51,165 nucleotides of DNA, from assembly GCA_023436305.1 (NCBI GenBank), contig JAEZJQ010000013.1, positions 1 to 51,165 of the forward strand. The letters run 5' to 3'. This DNA comes from Bacillota bacterium. GTDB lineage: Bacteria; Bacillota; UBA4882; UBA8346. The translations under genes and the position numbers were made by a program. Shown here one piece after another: positions 26,311 through 35,073 of this stretch. Below the pieces are notes generated by a model. That model had not been told where the DNA came from and did no database searches. It worked only from the letters and a program-made list of their open reading frames with translations. Position 1 is the first letter of the stretch. The number at the start of each line of letters is the position of its first letter.

Positions 26311-27221
26311 AACAGCGTCCTACTCTGTTTTTTGATTACCATCAAATAAGTTAAATAATTTATAACAATTAAAATCAAAACCGGAATTAGCACTGCAAAG
26401 ATAAAATACAAATGTTGAATAAACCGGAGATGGGAATCCGATTCATGCGGCAATTTCTCATAATAAAGCTTACTGCCGAACCCGTAACAAAATAACGGCA
26501 GCTTCGCAAATAAATGCGAGCTTTTCTCAACCACAAAAACATTATTATATAACAGAAACGGGTTTATGTAATATTTTTCAATACGGGCCGGATAAGCCGT
26601 TTGACCATTCAAAACCGTTTTAATTTCCGAAGTTCGACCTTTTGAGAGATATTCTTTTACATTCTGGGCTGAAAGGAGCCGGCCGTTTGAACTCTTGAAT
26701 GTAACACCAAAAGTAGGACACATGATCACCCATTTACCGTTTAACAGGACTTCAACTGTAGAATGTGTATCATAAGTGTCAAAAACGTTTCGAAAGAGCC
26801 AGATTTTTCGGGAAGGGCGGCCCAATGCCGCCAATACGTTTTGATATAGAATACTCATATCATCACAAAGAACTCCCTGGCCGGATTCGACTGATTTCAG
26901 CAATGAGACCGGATCATCCGAATTCGAGTTCGGCGCAATTCGCCGTGCCTGATTCATGGTCCATTTCAGTGCCGCCAGGCATTGGTGTTCGGGATCCTGC
27001 AACTGAACCCAGGACTCCTTGGCAATTCGTTTTTTATAATAATCGTGAATTTTGGGTTGCGGCACAGTGATTGACTGAATTGACTTTACTTTGATGATTC
27101 TGGCCCAATAACCGTGTCTGAGTAATTGATAACTTCCCCAGAGTTCGACAACCGCCAATATCAAAAGGATACTGACTGCACAGTATAAATTGGTCCGATG
27201 AGCTTTTTTCCGATGAACCAT
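26307..27221 (-). CDS. Membrane-anchored transglutaminase-like protein with altered triad
   Basis: 304 residues. One membrane helix near 12-34 and one near 268-292 flank a domain that should face the outside. That domain resembles the transglutaminase/cysteine-protease core: C119 in G-Q-G-V-L-C-D-D-M-S, H153 in T-H-S-T-V-E-V, and N-G-K-W-V-I-M-C-P-T-F-G where the third catalytic residue is normally aspartate in D-P-T; here it is C168. So two of three triad residues are kept. Transglutaminase-like domains in polysaccharide loci are known but poorly characterised; a non-classical or binding role is possible. AAGGAG lies about 12 nt before the ATG, and the gene overlaps the methyltransferase. 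Confidence 0.7.
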   Translation of the reverse strand: MVHRKKAHRTNLYCAVSILLILAVVELWGSYQLLRHGYWARIIKVKSIQSITVPQPKIHDYYKKRIAKESWVQLQDPEHQCLAALKWTMNQARRIAPNSNSDDPVSLLKSVESGQGVLCDDMSILYQNVLAALGRPSRKIWLFRNVFDTYDTHSTVEVLLNGKWVIMCPTFGVTFKSSNGRLLSAQNVKEYLSKGRTSEIKTVLNGQTAYPARIEKYYINPFLLYNNVFVVEKSSHLFAKLPLFCYGFGSKLYYEKLPHESDSHLRFIQHLYFIFAVLIPVLILIVINYLTYLMVIKKQSRTLL

Positions 27222-27241
27222 TTTGCAGTTATGTCTCCTTT

Positions 27242-29137
27242 TTAATTAATGAATTCCTTCCACCACAGGGCAAAATTCAATAAATACCAAACTTTGGAAG
27301 CTTCCCCGTGCTCAATGAGTCTTTCCACCGCATTCCCATCCAAAAAATCCGTTTGGTGGCAAAACTCGGTTAATTCCCGGCGTATTTTTCCTCCTAGCCG
27401 TTCAAAAAACCATTCATGAACCGGCACCCCAAAACCTTGTTTCTTCCGGTGAATTAGTTCATTCGGAATTACACCTTGCACAGCTTTTTTCAGGATATAT
27501 TTGAGAACACCGTCCTTAGTCTTCACCGATTCCGGGATGCTCAACGCCAGTTCCACCAGCTTATGATCCAGGAATGGCACACGTCCTTCCAGGCTGACTC
27601 CCATGCTCATCTTGTCTACCCGCATCAACAGTAGTTCCGGCAAGCGCATGTTTAAATCGAGATAGCTCATCCATTGCAACGGTTTGGTTTCCCAGGCTTT
27701 GGCTTCAAAATGTTCCCGAATGGGGCGGATGGCTTCCCAGGAGGAAAAGCCCCGAAACTGGCCGGCCAAACGTGGCGACAAGATGCTCCGTTTTTCGTTT
27801 TCTGTAAAGGCTTCCGCGCCCCCCCAAAAAATAGGTTGGTCTTCGGCGCCCCGGCGCAACAGTTCATAGTAAAGATGATTGCTTTTCCCCGCCATTTCTA
27901 GGCCTTTTAACCCCAAGCGCTTGAATCCCCGGGGAATTGGAAGATTGTTATAACGTTGCAAGTCCAATTTGATTTTCCAACTATGATAACCCCAGAACAG
28001 TTCATCTGCACCCTCTCCCACCTGGCAGACAATCACTCCGTTGTCCCGGGCTAGTTTGGAGACATAATAGACCGGCACGCAAACCGGGTCGGCGATGGGT
28101 TCATCCTGCAGGTAGACCATCCGGGGTAAAAAATCCAGCAAATCGTCCATGGAAAGCAGCAATTCATGGTGTTCCGAGCCAATACGATCGGCCATTTTCC
28201 GGGCATATTCCAGTTCATTGGGGTAGGATTGGTATTCGCCTTGATAACCGATGGTAAATGTTTTCACCCGTCCACCTTCGCCCTCGGAAAACAAAGCCGC
28301 GTTGGTACTGGAGTCGATTCCTCCGGAAAGGAAGATACCCACCGGTACATCGCTGATTTTGCGCAGTTTAACGGCGGTCCGCAATTCGGCGATAATCTGC
28401 TCGCTGATTTCTGCCTCGGAGGTGTTTACCAAGGGGGATGTATAATCCCAGACGTCCCAATACCGTTCCTCCCGTATCTCACCGTTTGCGTCAACCCGTA
28501 GCCAGGTTCCACCCGGTAGTTTTTTAATCCCGTCAAACAAGGTTTGGGGAGCGGGAGTGGTTAGAAAGGAAAGGTAATGATAAAAGGCTTCAGGATGAAC
28601 CTCCCGTTTCTGCCCGGGATCTTGAAGCAAGGCTTTGATTTCGGAAGCAAACGTGAGCCTTCCATGGTGCAGGCTGTAATAAAGGGGTTTGATGCCGATA
28701 CGATCCCGGACGAGCCAGAGTTGCCCCCGGTTGGCGTCCCAAAGAGCGATGGCGAACATGCCCCGAAATTTGTGAAGGCAATCGATGCCCCATTGTTCAA
28801 AAGCGTGTAAAATCACTTCGGTATCCGAATGATGGGTTCTCCAGCGGTGGCCTCCCAATTGTTCCAGTTCGGTTCGAATTTGGATATGATTATATATTTC
28901 ACCGTTAAAGGATACCCATATAGTACCATCCTCGTTACTCATGGGTTGGCCGGCTTTCTCCGACAAATCAATAATGGAAAGCCGCCGGTGTCCCAAACCA
29001 ATCCGGCCGTCCGGAGCAATCCAGATACCGGCTCCGTCCGGACCCCGGTGGACCATGGTATCACGCATTCCGGCCAAATAATGCTCCGTGACTCTAAAAT
29101 CATCACTGAATGATAAAGCGCCTACAATCCCGCACAT
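27242..29137 (-). CDS. asnB: Asparagine synthase (glutamine-hydrolysing) family amidotransferase
   Basis: 631 residues. N-terminal class II glutaminase with the catalytic C2 (M-C-G-I-V-G), H-R-G-P-D-G and S-F-N-G-E-I-Y-N; C-terminal synthetase with the ATP pyrophosphatase loop S-G-G-I-D-S-S at 271-277 and G-E-G-A-D-E-L-F-W-G-Y. The family either makes asparagine or, in O-antigen and capsule loci, amidates the carboxyl of a uronic-acid sugar. Its place in this operon beside a nucleotide-sugar dehydrogenase favours the sugar-amidating role, which remains inference. It starts one base after the stop of the preceding oxidoreductase; the ribosome site is weak, so translation is probably coupled. 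Confidence 0.92.
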   Translation of the reverse strand: MCGIVGALSFSDDFRVTEHYLAGMRDTMVHRGPDGAGIWIAPDGRIGLGHRRLSIIDLSEKAGQPMSNEDGTIWVSFNGEIYNHIQIRTELEQLGGHRWRTHHSDTEVILHAFEQWGIDCLHKFRGMFAIALWDANRGQLWLVRDRIGIKPLYYSLHHGRLTFASEIKALLQDPGQKREVHPEAFYHYLSFLTTPAPQTLFDGIKKLPGGTWLRVDANGEIREERYWDVWDYTSPLVNTSEAEISEQIIAELRTAVKLRKISDVPVGIFLSGGIDSSTNAALFSEGEGGRVKTFTIGYQGEYQSYPNELEYARKMADRIGSEHHELLLSMDDLLDFLPRMVYLQDEPIADPVCVPVYYVSKLARDNGVIVCQVGEGADELFWGYHSWKIKLDLQRYNNLPIPRGFKRLGLKGLEMAGKSNHLYYELLRRGAEDQPIFWGGAEAFTENEKRSILSPRLAGQFRGFSSWEAIRPIREHFEAKAWETKPLQWMSYLDLNMRLPELLLMRVDKMSMGVSLEGRVPFLDHKLVELALSIPESVKTKDGVLKYILKKAVQGVIPNELIHRKKQGFGVPVHEWFFERLGGKIRRELTEFCHQTDFLDGNAVERLIEHGEASKVWYLLNFALWWKEFIN

Positions 29138-31306
29138 TTAATTAGTACCGCCCACTTTAGTTTCGACTTGCAACGCGATATCGGTGGCTTGAATTTGCTG
29201 CCAGAGCGGGATCGGCCATTCTCCGCCTTTCCGGATGGTTTGGGCAAAGGATTCTAACTCTTCCCTCAGGCCTTTTTCGGGGAGTTTGCTTTTCAAACCT
29301 TTGATGTTCACTCCGGTTACCATCAATGATTTATAATCATTCAAGGTGAAGACTCTGCCATCCACAAAAATCTCCAGTTGTTCCTTGGGATAATCCTTGG
29401 AACCCAAGGCGGTAAAGGTAAGGCTGGCCACGGAACCATCCTGAAACGCCATGGTGGATACAAAGTTATCTCGGTAATTATACAAGCCCCGGGATACGTC
29501 AATGGCTTTGGCATCAATGGAAAGCACCCGGCTGTCTGTGAAAAAGGTAAATAGATCATAAATATGACAGGCTTCACCTAGGTTCCGCCCACCTCCTTCT
29601 TCGGAATAAACCCAGTGATCCGCCGGCAGGAATCCGGCATTCATCCTGTAGTTTAAGATCATCGGATTACGGCGGTGTCTGATAAGCTCATGAATCCGCT
29701 GAGCGTAACTGGAAAAACGGCGGTTGAAACCAGTCAGCAAGATAGGAGGGTTTTGGCCTGCGTTATAAGCGTCATAAAAATCCTTGATAGGTTTCAGGGC
29801 TTCCGCCGATAAGGATAAAGGTTTTTCCACCAGGACATGTTTCCCGGCTTTCAGAGCTTCCAGGACCATGGCGGCATGGAGGTGATGCCGGGTGGCAATT
29901 AATACCGCGTCAACCTCCGGGTCCTCCAGTACCTGCCGGTAATCGGTGGCGGCGTATTTTGCCCCAAACTGTTTGGCCGTAATCATCGCGTTATGCCCGG
30001 AACGGCTCACCACCGCCTGTAAATAGTATTGATCGGATAACAATTGTAAATTGGGCAAATGCATTCCTTTGGCAAAATCTCCAGCTCCGATCAAGGCAAT
30101 ACGCACTTGACCGGAACGAGATTTCCGCGCCATGGGATTAGCGATGAAACTCTTCATTTTTATGGTTTCATCATCGGCAACGGTTTCAGATTGCGGATAT
30201 GAGAATAACACCATTAACGACTTATCGGCGCCTTCTTTCATGCGTTGATACACGGTAGCCGCTTCGGAAATCGGATAAATCTTGCTGATTAGCGGGCTCA
30301 CCTGCAATTTATTCTCAGCCGCCAATCTTAAATATTCGACCATATTGCGGTTTTCGGTCCAACGTACATAAGCCGCGGGATAATCATTACCTTTTTCCTC
30401 ATAATTGGGATCATAACGGCCCGGCCCATAGGAACAGGAGATCAGAAAGTCGATCTCCTTGACATAAAAATCAGCTCGATTCAACTGTAAGCCCACATCA
30501 CCCACTAGTACCACCCGTCCTTTGCGGCGGCACATTTTAAACGCATTGGATACAATAGCGTTAGAAACTGAAGCGGCGGTAATTATTACGCCATCAGCTC
30601 CCATGCCGTCGGTGAGCCGGATAACCTGATCAAATTGATTCCCGGCGTCAGCGTATAAACCCAGATTCATCCCTACGCTTTGAGCCACCCGTATCCGATC
30701 TTGATCCACATCGGCCCCGATGACCCTACAGCCGTTGCTCCTCAACAGTTGGGCGGTCAGTTGCCCTAAAATTCCAAGACCAATGACCACAAAGGTTTCT
30801 CCCAAGGTAGGTTGTGCGCGGCGCACACCTTGCATGGCGATAGCGCCTACGGTGACTGTGCTGGCCGAGACTAAATCCAATTTTGCGGGAATGGGTACCA
30901 CCAGATTTCGGGGTACACAAATGTTCTCCGCATGATGAGCATATTGGGCGCCCGCGCAGGCTACTTGATCACCGGGTTTAATATCAGTAACCCCTTCACC
31001 GGCTTCCACTACAATCCCGGCGGCTGAATAACCGGTGGGACTGCCACCGGAAAGCCTGCCCATAATCAAGCTCCGGGTGAACTTATAACCACGGGTGGCG
31101 ATAAGATTCATCGCTTTGGCAACATTCTCCGGCTGACGTAAAGCCCGTTTCCACAACGGCGAACCACTGTTTCTCAAGCCACTTATTTCGGTCCCGATGG
31201 AAATACATGAATAATAGACCTTGACTAAAACGGCGCCCTTTTCAGCTTGCGGGGATGGAACCTCTTCGATGAAAGCCTCCCCATTTCGAAACATCACTTG
31301 TTTCAT
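29138..31306 (-). CDS. Bi-domain oxidoreductase: alcohol-dehydrogenase-like plus Gfo/Idh/MocA (first copy)
   Basis: 722 residues, same two-domain layout as 16863-19013. The dehydrogenase half has Y-Y-S-C-I-S-I-G-T-E where zinc ligands usually sit, F-V-V-I-G-L-G-I-L-G-Q-L as Rossmann loop and C-S-Y-G-P-G-R-Y-D-P, shared with its paralogue. The second half starts I-A-L-I-G-A-G-D-F-A-K-G near residue 402 and has H-V-L-V-E-K-P-L-S-L and G-E-A-C-H-I-Y-D. A GAGGA ribosome site lies about 8 nt before the ATG, which overlaps the nucleotide-sugar dehydrogenase stop by 4 nt. Joint presence with that dehydrogenase suggests further oxidation or epimerisation of an activated amino-uronate; substrate not proven. 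Confidence 0.9.
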   Translation of the reverse strand: MKQVMFRNGEAFIEEVPSPQAEKGAVLVKVYYSCISIGTEISGLRNSGSPLWKRALRQPENVAKAMNLIATRGYKFTRSLIMGRLSGGSPTGYSAAGIVVEAGEGVTDIKPGDQVACAGAQYAHHAENICVPRNLVVPIPAKLDLVSASTVTVGAIAMQGVRRAQPTLGETFVVIGLGILGQLTAQLLRSNGCRVIGADVDQDRIRVAQSVGMNLGLYADAGNQFDQVIRLTDGMGADGVIITAASVSNAIVSNAFKMCRRKGRVVLVGDVGLQLNRADFYVKEIDFLISCSYGPGRYDPNYEEKGNDYPAAYVRWTENRNMVEYLRLAAENKLQVSPLISKIYPISEAATVYQRMKEGADKSLMVLFSYPQSETVADDETIKMKSFIANPMARKSRSGQVRIALIGAGDFAKGMHLPNLQLLSDQYYLQAVVSRSGHNAMITAKQFGAKYAATDYRQVLEDPEVDAVLIATRHHLHAAMVLEALKAGKHVLVEKPLSLSAEALKPIKDFYDAYNAGQNPPILLTGFNRRFSSYAQRIHELIRHRRNPMILNYRMNAGFLPADHWVYSEEGGGRNLGEACHIYDLFTFFTDSRVLSIDAKAIDVSRGLYNYRDNFVSTMAFQDGSVASLTFTALGSKDYPKEQLEIFVDGRVFTLNDYKSLMVTGVNIKGLKSKLPEKGLREELESFAQTIRKGGEWPIPLWQQIQATDIALQVETKVGGTN

Positions 31307-32562
31307 TGCCAGATTCCTCGAGTATCGATAATCGTTTTTTGCTTGAGTAAATTACGATCCACCTCTTGAAAGACCTGGTGATCCACCAGTAACACAATCA
31401 AATTGGCTTGGGATATGGCTGCTTCCAATTCAACCAATTGCACATGCTTAAATTCACTTAAAATTTCGGGCAATTGACTGATAAAAGGTTCCACAACCAG
31501 CAACCGGCCGGTTTCCGCTTCAGCTAAATTACGGGCCAAAGCCGCAGTAATATGGAGCGCCGGGCTCTCTCTCAAATCACCCACATTGGCTTTAAAAGTC
31601 AATCCCAGGCAAGCGATAACCGGATCTTTGAGGGTACTTATCTTATCCAATATTTGCGTTAAGACATATTCAGGTTTGGAATCGTTAATTTCCCGGGCGG
31701 TTTTGATTAAGCGGGTTTCCTTCGGGAAGGAGTCCACGATAAACCAAGGGTCCACTGCGATACAATGCCCACCCACGCCTGGTCCGGGCTTAAGGATGTT
31801 GACCCGGGGGTGCCGGTTAGCTAGTTGAATCAACTCCCAAACATTAATATCCAATTTGTCGCAAATGAGGGAAAGCTCATTGGCAAAAGCGATATTGACA
31901 TCACGGAAAGCGTTCTCCACCAGTTTCGACAATTCCGCCATCCGGGCCGTGGTCAGGAAAATATGCCCGCCTACAAAATTACGGTAAAAGCTGGCCGCTT
32001 TCTCAGCGCTCACCCGATCCACTCCTCCAATGATCCGGTCATTATCAATTAACTCTTTTAAAATCTGGCCGGGTAAGACCCGTTCCGGACAATGGGCCAA
32101 ATAAATATTCAATCCGGGAGCATGTCCTGGTTCTTTCGTGACTAAATCCGGCCTCAACCCGGCCAGCATACCTTGAATTTTTTCAGTGGTCCCCACCGGA
32201 CAGGTAGACTCTAAAATCACCAGATTACCGGCTGCCAAATAAGGAGCGATACTGTTAGTCGCCGCATTTACAAAGGATAAATCCGGGACATGGCTACCGC
32301 AAAAAGGAGTCGGTACCGTAATCATAAATATATCCGCCGCCACCGGTTCTCCCGACGCTGTCAAATTGCCGCTTTTTACAGCCGACTTCACTAAAATATC
32401 AAGATCCGGTTCCATGATATTCGATAACCCGCGGCTGACCATTTCAATCCGCTCATGATTTATATCCACCCCATGAACCATAAACCCCTTGGTGGCTAAA
32501 AGACTGGCGGTCGGTAATCCGATATAGCCCAAACCCATAACACAAATTCGTTTCCGATGCAA
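31303..32562 (-). CDS. wecC: UDP-N-acetyl-D-mannosamine dehydrogenase-like nucleotide-sugar dehydrogenase
   Basis: 419 residues. It should oxidise the C6 hydroxyl of a UDP-HexNAc twice with NAD+, giving the uronate, in the cytoplasm. The Rossmann motif V-M-G-L-G-Y-I-G-L-P is at the start, then E-S-T-C-P-V-G-T-T-E, H-C-P-E-R-V-L-P-G, and the catalytic cysteine in G-P-G-V-G-G-H-C-I-A-V-D-P near residue 265. N-R-H-P-R-V-N-I and the H-C-P-E-R-V-L-P-G type favour the WecC/WbpA group rather than UDP-glucose dehydrogenase. I place the start at TTG 32562, since AAGGGG lies 9 nt upstream; the ATG at 32571 directly abuts that site. First gene of the operon. No WecB-type epimerase is in the window. Confidence 0.88.
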   Translation of the reverse strand: MHRKRICVMGLGYIGLPTASLLATKGFMVHGVDINHERIEMVSRGLSNIMEPDLDILVKSAVKSGNLTASGEPVAADIFMITVPTPFCGSHVPDLSFVNAATNSIAPYLAAGNLVILESTCPVGTTEKIQGMLAGLRPDLVTKEPGHAPGLNIYLAHCPERVLPGQILKELIDNDRIIGGVDRVSAEKAASFYRNFVGGHIFLTTARMAELSKLVENAFRDVNIAFANELSLICDKLDINVWELIQLANRHPRVNILKPGPGVGGHCIAVDPWFIVDSFPKETRLIKTAREINDSKPEYVLTQILDKISTLKDPVIACLGLTFKANVGDLRESPALHITAALARNLAEAETGRLLVVEPFISQLPEILSEFKHVQLVELEAAISQANLIVLLVDHQVFQEVDRNLLKQKTIIDTRGIWQ

Positions 32563-32571
32563 GTTAATCAT

Positions 32572-32930
32572 CCCCTTATTGAGGTTAAAACCGGCGTAGG
32601 GCGGAGCGCGTAAAATGTAGATAATACAACCTCAATTGCAAGTGCTCAATATTACCTTCAAAATTCAGCTCTACCAGTGGCAATTGTTAATTGAACAATC
32701 GATAATTCGAAATCGGTGATCTGGTCTTTGTTACCAGTTTCTAAAAAATCTGAAAACTTCATTATTTAACTTCGGATAAATGCTTAAAAAACATTAGATC
32801 GTAAATTCCATCAATTTTCTTTCGTTAATCTAGTGATACGCTCATGAAATCATAAATATCTCTAAATAAAATAAAAAATCAAACCGATAGATATAGCAAA
32901 GATACGAATTGTATAACGGGGGCGTTCTAT
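32572..32930. other. Divergent intergenic region between the polysaccharide operon and the Wzz-like gene
   Basis: 359 bp, AT-rich. It contains the operon promoter (listed separately) and a 9-bp inverted repeat: ATTGAGGTT at 32578-32586 and AACCTCAAT at 32628-32636, the latter inside the promoter spacer. No JUMPstart-like element and no known riboswitch is visible. A promoter for the plus-strand gene must lie here, but I see no clear hexamers. Confidence 0.55.
32621..32649 (-). promoter_or_regulatory. Sigma-A-like promoter of the polysaccharide operon
   Basis: TTGAGC (32649-32644), 17-bp spacer, TATTAT (32626-32621). The start would give a leader of about 50 nt before the AAGGGG ribosome site of the first gene. 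Confidence 0.65.
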
Positions 32931-34163
32931 TTGTCGGAATATACATACAAATTTTCTATATCATCAGTACAAAAAGCGATCATTGTCATTATTTTTTTCA
33001 TCGTCTTCTTTGCCTGCCTGATTCAGTTGGTGTTTGCCAAACCTGTGTTTCAGGTGAAGGCTTCAATTCTGGTTGAAAAAAACGATCTGGGCGTTCCCCA
33101 AATCGATGAGTTTTTGGAGTTTAATTATCCTGAAGTAAGTAATATCGTTCAAAAATTAAGGAGTGTTTCCCTGCTGGAAAAAACGCTTCGAAAATTAAAT
33201 TACAATTTCCCACTCGGCTCGGAAGAATTTTTAAGAATTCAAAAGAATTTGTCCATCCGGCAAATTTCACCCAGCAACGCTATTGAAATTTCATTAAAAT
33301 ACCGGACACTTGATGAAGCGTCCCAGATCGTGAATACATTGGCTGAAACCTTGATGCAGGAAGATTTAACGGAACGGCGCCAAAAAATTCATGAAGCGTT
33401 GGAATCGATCCAGATAGCCTTAACGCTGGCGCATAACGAAGATTCCGCGTCTCAAATCATCCCTTGGAATATTAGCCGTAATACAATTGACAATTATCTA
33501 AAAGAAATGAATGACGATCTTTATAAAACTGAAAAAAAATTGCTGGAATACCAATCAAATCTCTCCACGAACCAGATTGCCGTCATTAAAGATATTTTTG
33601 CCCCGCTGAATCTGGAACGGTATAAGCCGACCCTAGTCAGTGCCGAAAAAAAACTGGTGGGATATCTGCTGAAAAGCGGCTGGAATACCCGGAGTGCGCA
33701 AAACCAATTAAAATATATTTGGAAAGAAAAAACTAAAATCGTGGCAACCTTGAAGGAACAGCTGAATATGCGGACGGATATCCCCACCTGGTTGATTGAA
33801 GATATCTGTGCCTATCAAATACGTCGTTTCGATTTACAAATCCGCAAACAGGAGTTCATCGTAATAAAACGAAATATCACCGGAGGTAACGAACTACGAT
33901 CTCCTTTGTCCCAATTGAATAAACCTTACGAATCCCTGAAAGAATTAGAACTGGAACTGGTTAAGAAACAGACCATTCTGCAAAGTCTGAATGATTTTAC
34001 ATTGGCTAAGATCAGTTGGATTGACAAGGCTTACCCGGTGAAGCCTTTGTTCCGTTCAAGCAAACTGCTTACTTTGGGCTTAAGTTTCGGTATTGCTTTA
34101 ATCGCAGCCCTAATCGCCGGATTGCTGTGTATTGAGTATAATTCATATAAAAGAAGTGTGTAA
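32931..34163 (+). CDS. Wzz-like polysaccharide chain-length/co-polymerase protein
   Basis: 410 residues. TM1 at about 13-35 and TM2 at about 380-403 bracket a long, charged, helical region with heptad-like pattern, the layout of Wzz/PCP proteins. The segment after TM1, V-F-Q-V-K-A-S-I-L-V-E-K, is a typical Wzz N-terminal strand; the stretch before TM2, A-Y-P-V-K-P-L-F-R-S-S-K, resembles the P-x2-P-x4-S-P-x-G motif, but without the second proline-glycine part. No tyrosine-kinase domain follows, so it is the kinase-less form. The TTG start has GGGGG 8 nt upstream. It is divergent from the polysaccharide operon and followed after 57 bp by the barrel protein. Confidence 0.75.
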   Translation: MSEYTYKFSISSVQKAIIVIIFFIVFFACLIQLVFAKPVFQVKASILVEKNDLGVPQIDEFLEFNYPEVSNIVQKLRSVSLLEKTLRKLNYNFPLGSEEFLRIQKNLSIRQISPSNAIEISLKYRTLDEASQIVNTLAETLMQEDLTERRQKIHEALESIQIALTLAHNEDSASQIIPWNISRNTIDNYLKEMNDDLYKTEKKLLEYQSNLSTNQIAVIKDIFAPLNLERYKPTLVSAEKKLVGYLLKSGWNTRSAQNQLKYIWKEKTKIVATLKEQLNMRTDIPTWLIEDICAYQIRRFDLQIRKQEFIVIKRNITGGNELRSPLSQLNKPYESLKELELELVKKQTILQSLNDFTLAKISWIDKAYPVKPLFRSSKLLTLGLSFGIALIAALIAGLLCIEYNSYKRSV

Positions 34164-34220
34164 TGTGGTCCGGGTAATTTATCCAACCTGTATCAATCAC
34201 ATATATTAGGGGGATGATTT

Positions 34221-35045
34221 GTGAAACAGTCAATTTGGAAAGTTCTATACATTATATGCATCACGTTCGCATTGAGTTTTAGTTTATCTAACACCGCCAT
34301 GGGAAGTATCACTCTGAACAGCACCGTCAATTATAAATACGATCTTTGGAAAGCCGAGGATATTATTGACACCATTCTATACTTTAACGGCAAAATCAAC
34401 GAAAATGCCAATGCTTATGCTTCGATTGAATATCAATCGAATGCTGCGCCTCCTGTCACTGGCACCGCTTATTTTACTTATACGTTAAAGCCCGAGTTGG
34501 GCGTTTTTACTGTGGGTTGCTTTTATGAAAATCTTGGCAACCTCAATCTTTTAGGAAACACCATAGACCATCTGAAATCACATTTCGGCTTAAAATTTGA
34601 ACGCCCAATCATTAATGGTTTATCAATGAAATTCGGTTATTACCCGCATGAACAAAAAAATCTTACGAGCCAGAATGTTTATCTGATCGGATTGGGCTAT
34701 AAGGATGAACATTACCGGGCCGCTCTAAATCTGGTTAAATTTGAAGACTCTATATACCCAATCAATTATAATGCCAGCTTTCTTTATATGCCGAGTAAAA
34801 TATTTCGAGTCTATGCCCATTACGGCAATAAACTGGACGATTCCATTGACGAAGTATTGGGTGTAATGCTATCTATTCCGCCAACCACTCCTTCTTTGAA
34901 CTTATCCGCCGAATATAATTTCAACAAACCTGATGTTTGGGGTGTAGGTATCAATTATATCATCGACAAAAACATCATCGTATCGTATTACCGAACTACT
35001 ATCGGCAGTAGATTAAACGAGTTACGGCTTACAATAAGCTTGTAG
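34221..35045 (+). CDS. Predicted outer-membrane beta-barrel protein
   Basis: 274 residues. A signal peptide (about 1-28, with L-Y-I-I-C-I-T-F-A-L-S-F-S core, N-T-A-M-G-S cleavage region) is followed by alternating polar/hydrophobic strands with many aromatic residues and short turns: T-V-N-Y-K-Y-D-L, A-Y-A-S-I-E-Y-Q, T-A-Y-F-T-Y-T-L, M-K-F-G-Y-Y-P, V-W-G-V-G-I-N-Y and a final L-R-L-T-I-S-L. I count about 12 strands. This is what a small porin-like barrel looks like; a strict terminal phenylalanine is absent. The GTG start has AGGGGG upstream. It lies downstream of the Wzz-like gene, so a role in export of the polymer across an outer membrane is plausible. No named family recognised. Confidence 0.65.
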   Translation: MKQSIWKVLYIICITFALSFSLSNTAMGSITLNSTVNYKYDLWKAEDIIDTILYFNGKINENANAYASIEYQSNAAPPVTGTAYFTYTLKPELGVFTVGCFYENLGNLNLLGNTIDHLKSHFGLKFERPIINGLSMKFGYYPHEQKNLTSQNVYLIGLGYKDEHYRAALNLVKFEDSIYPINYNASFLYMPSKIFRVYAHYGNKLDDSIDEVLGVMLSIPPTTPSLNLSAEYNFNKPDVWGVGINYIIDKNIIVSYYRTTIGSRLNELRLTISL

Positions 35046-35073
35046 CAGCTTTATGGGAGCGGCACGTGAATCA

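Noticed and set aside
28561..28810. Overlapping frames on both strands inside asnB
   Set aside because: Shadows of the well-supported asparagine-synthase gene.
32572..32930. JUMPstart/ops element for a NusG paralogue upstream of the polysaccharide operon
   Set aside because: GGCGTAGGGCGG occurs, but on the opposite strand and without the element's context.
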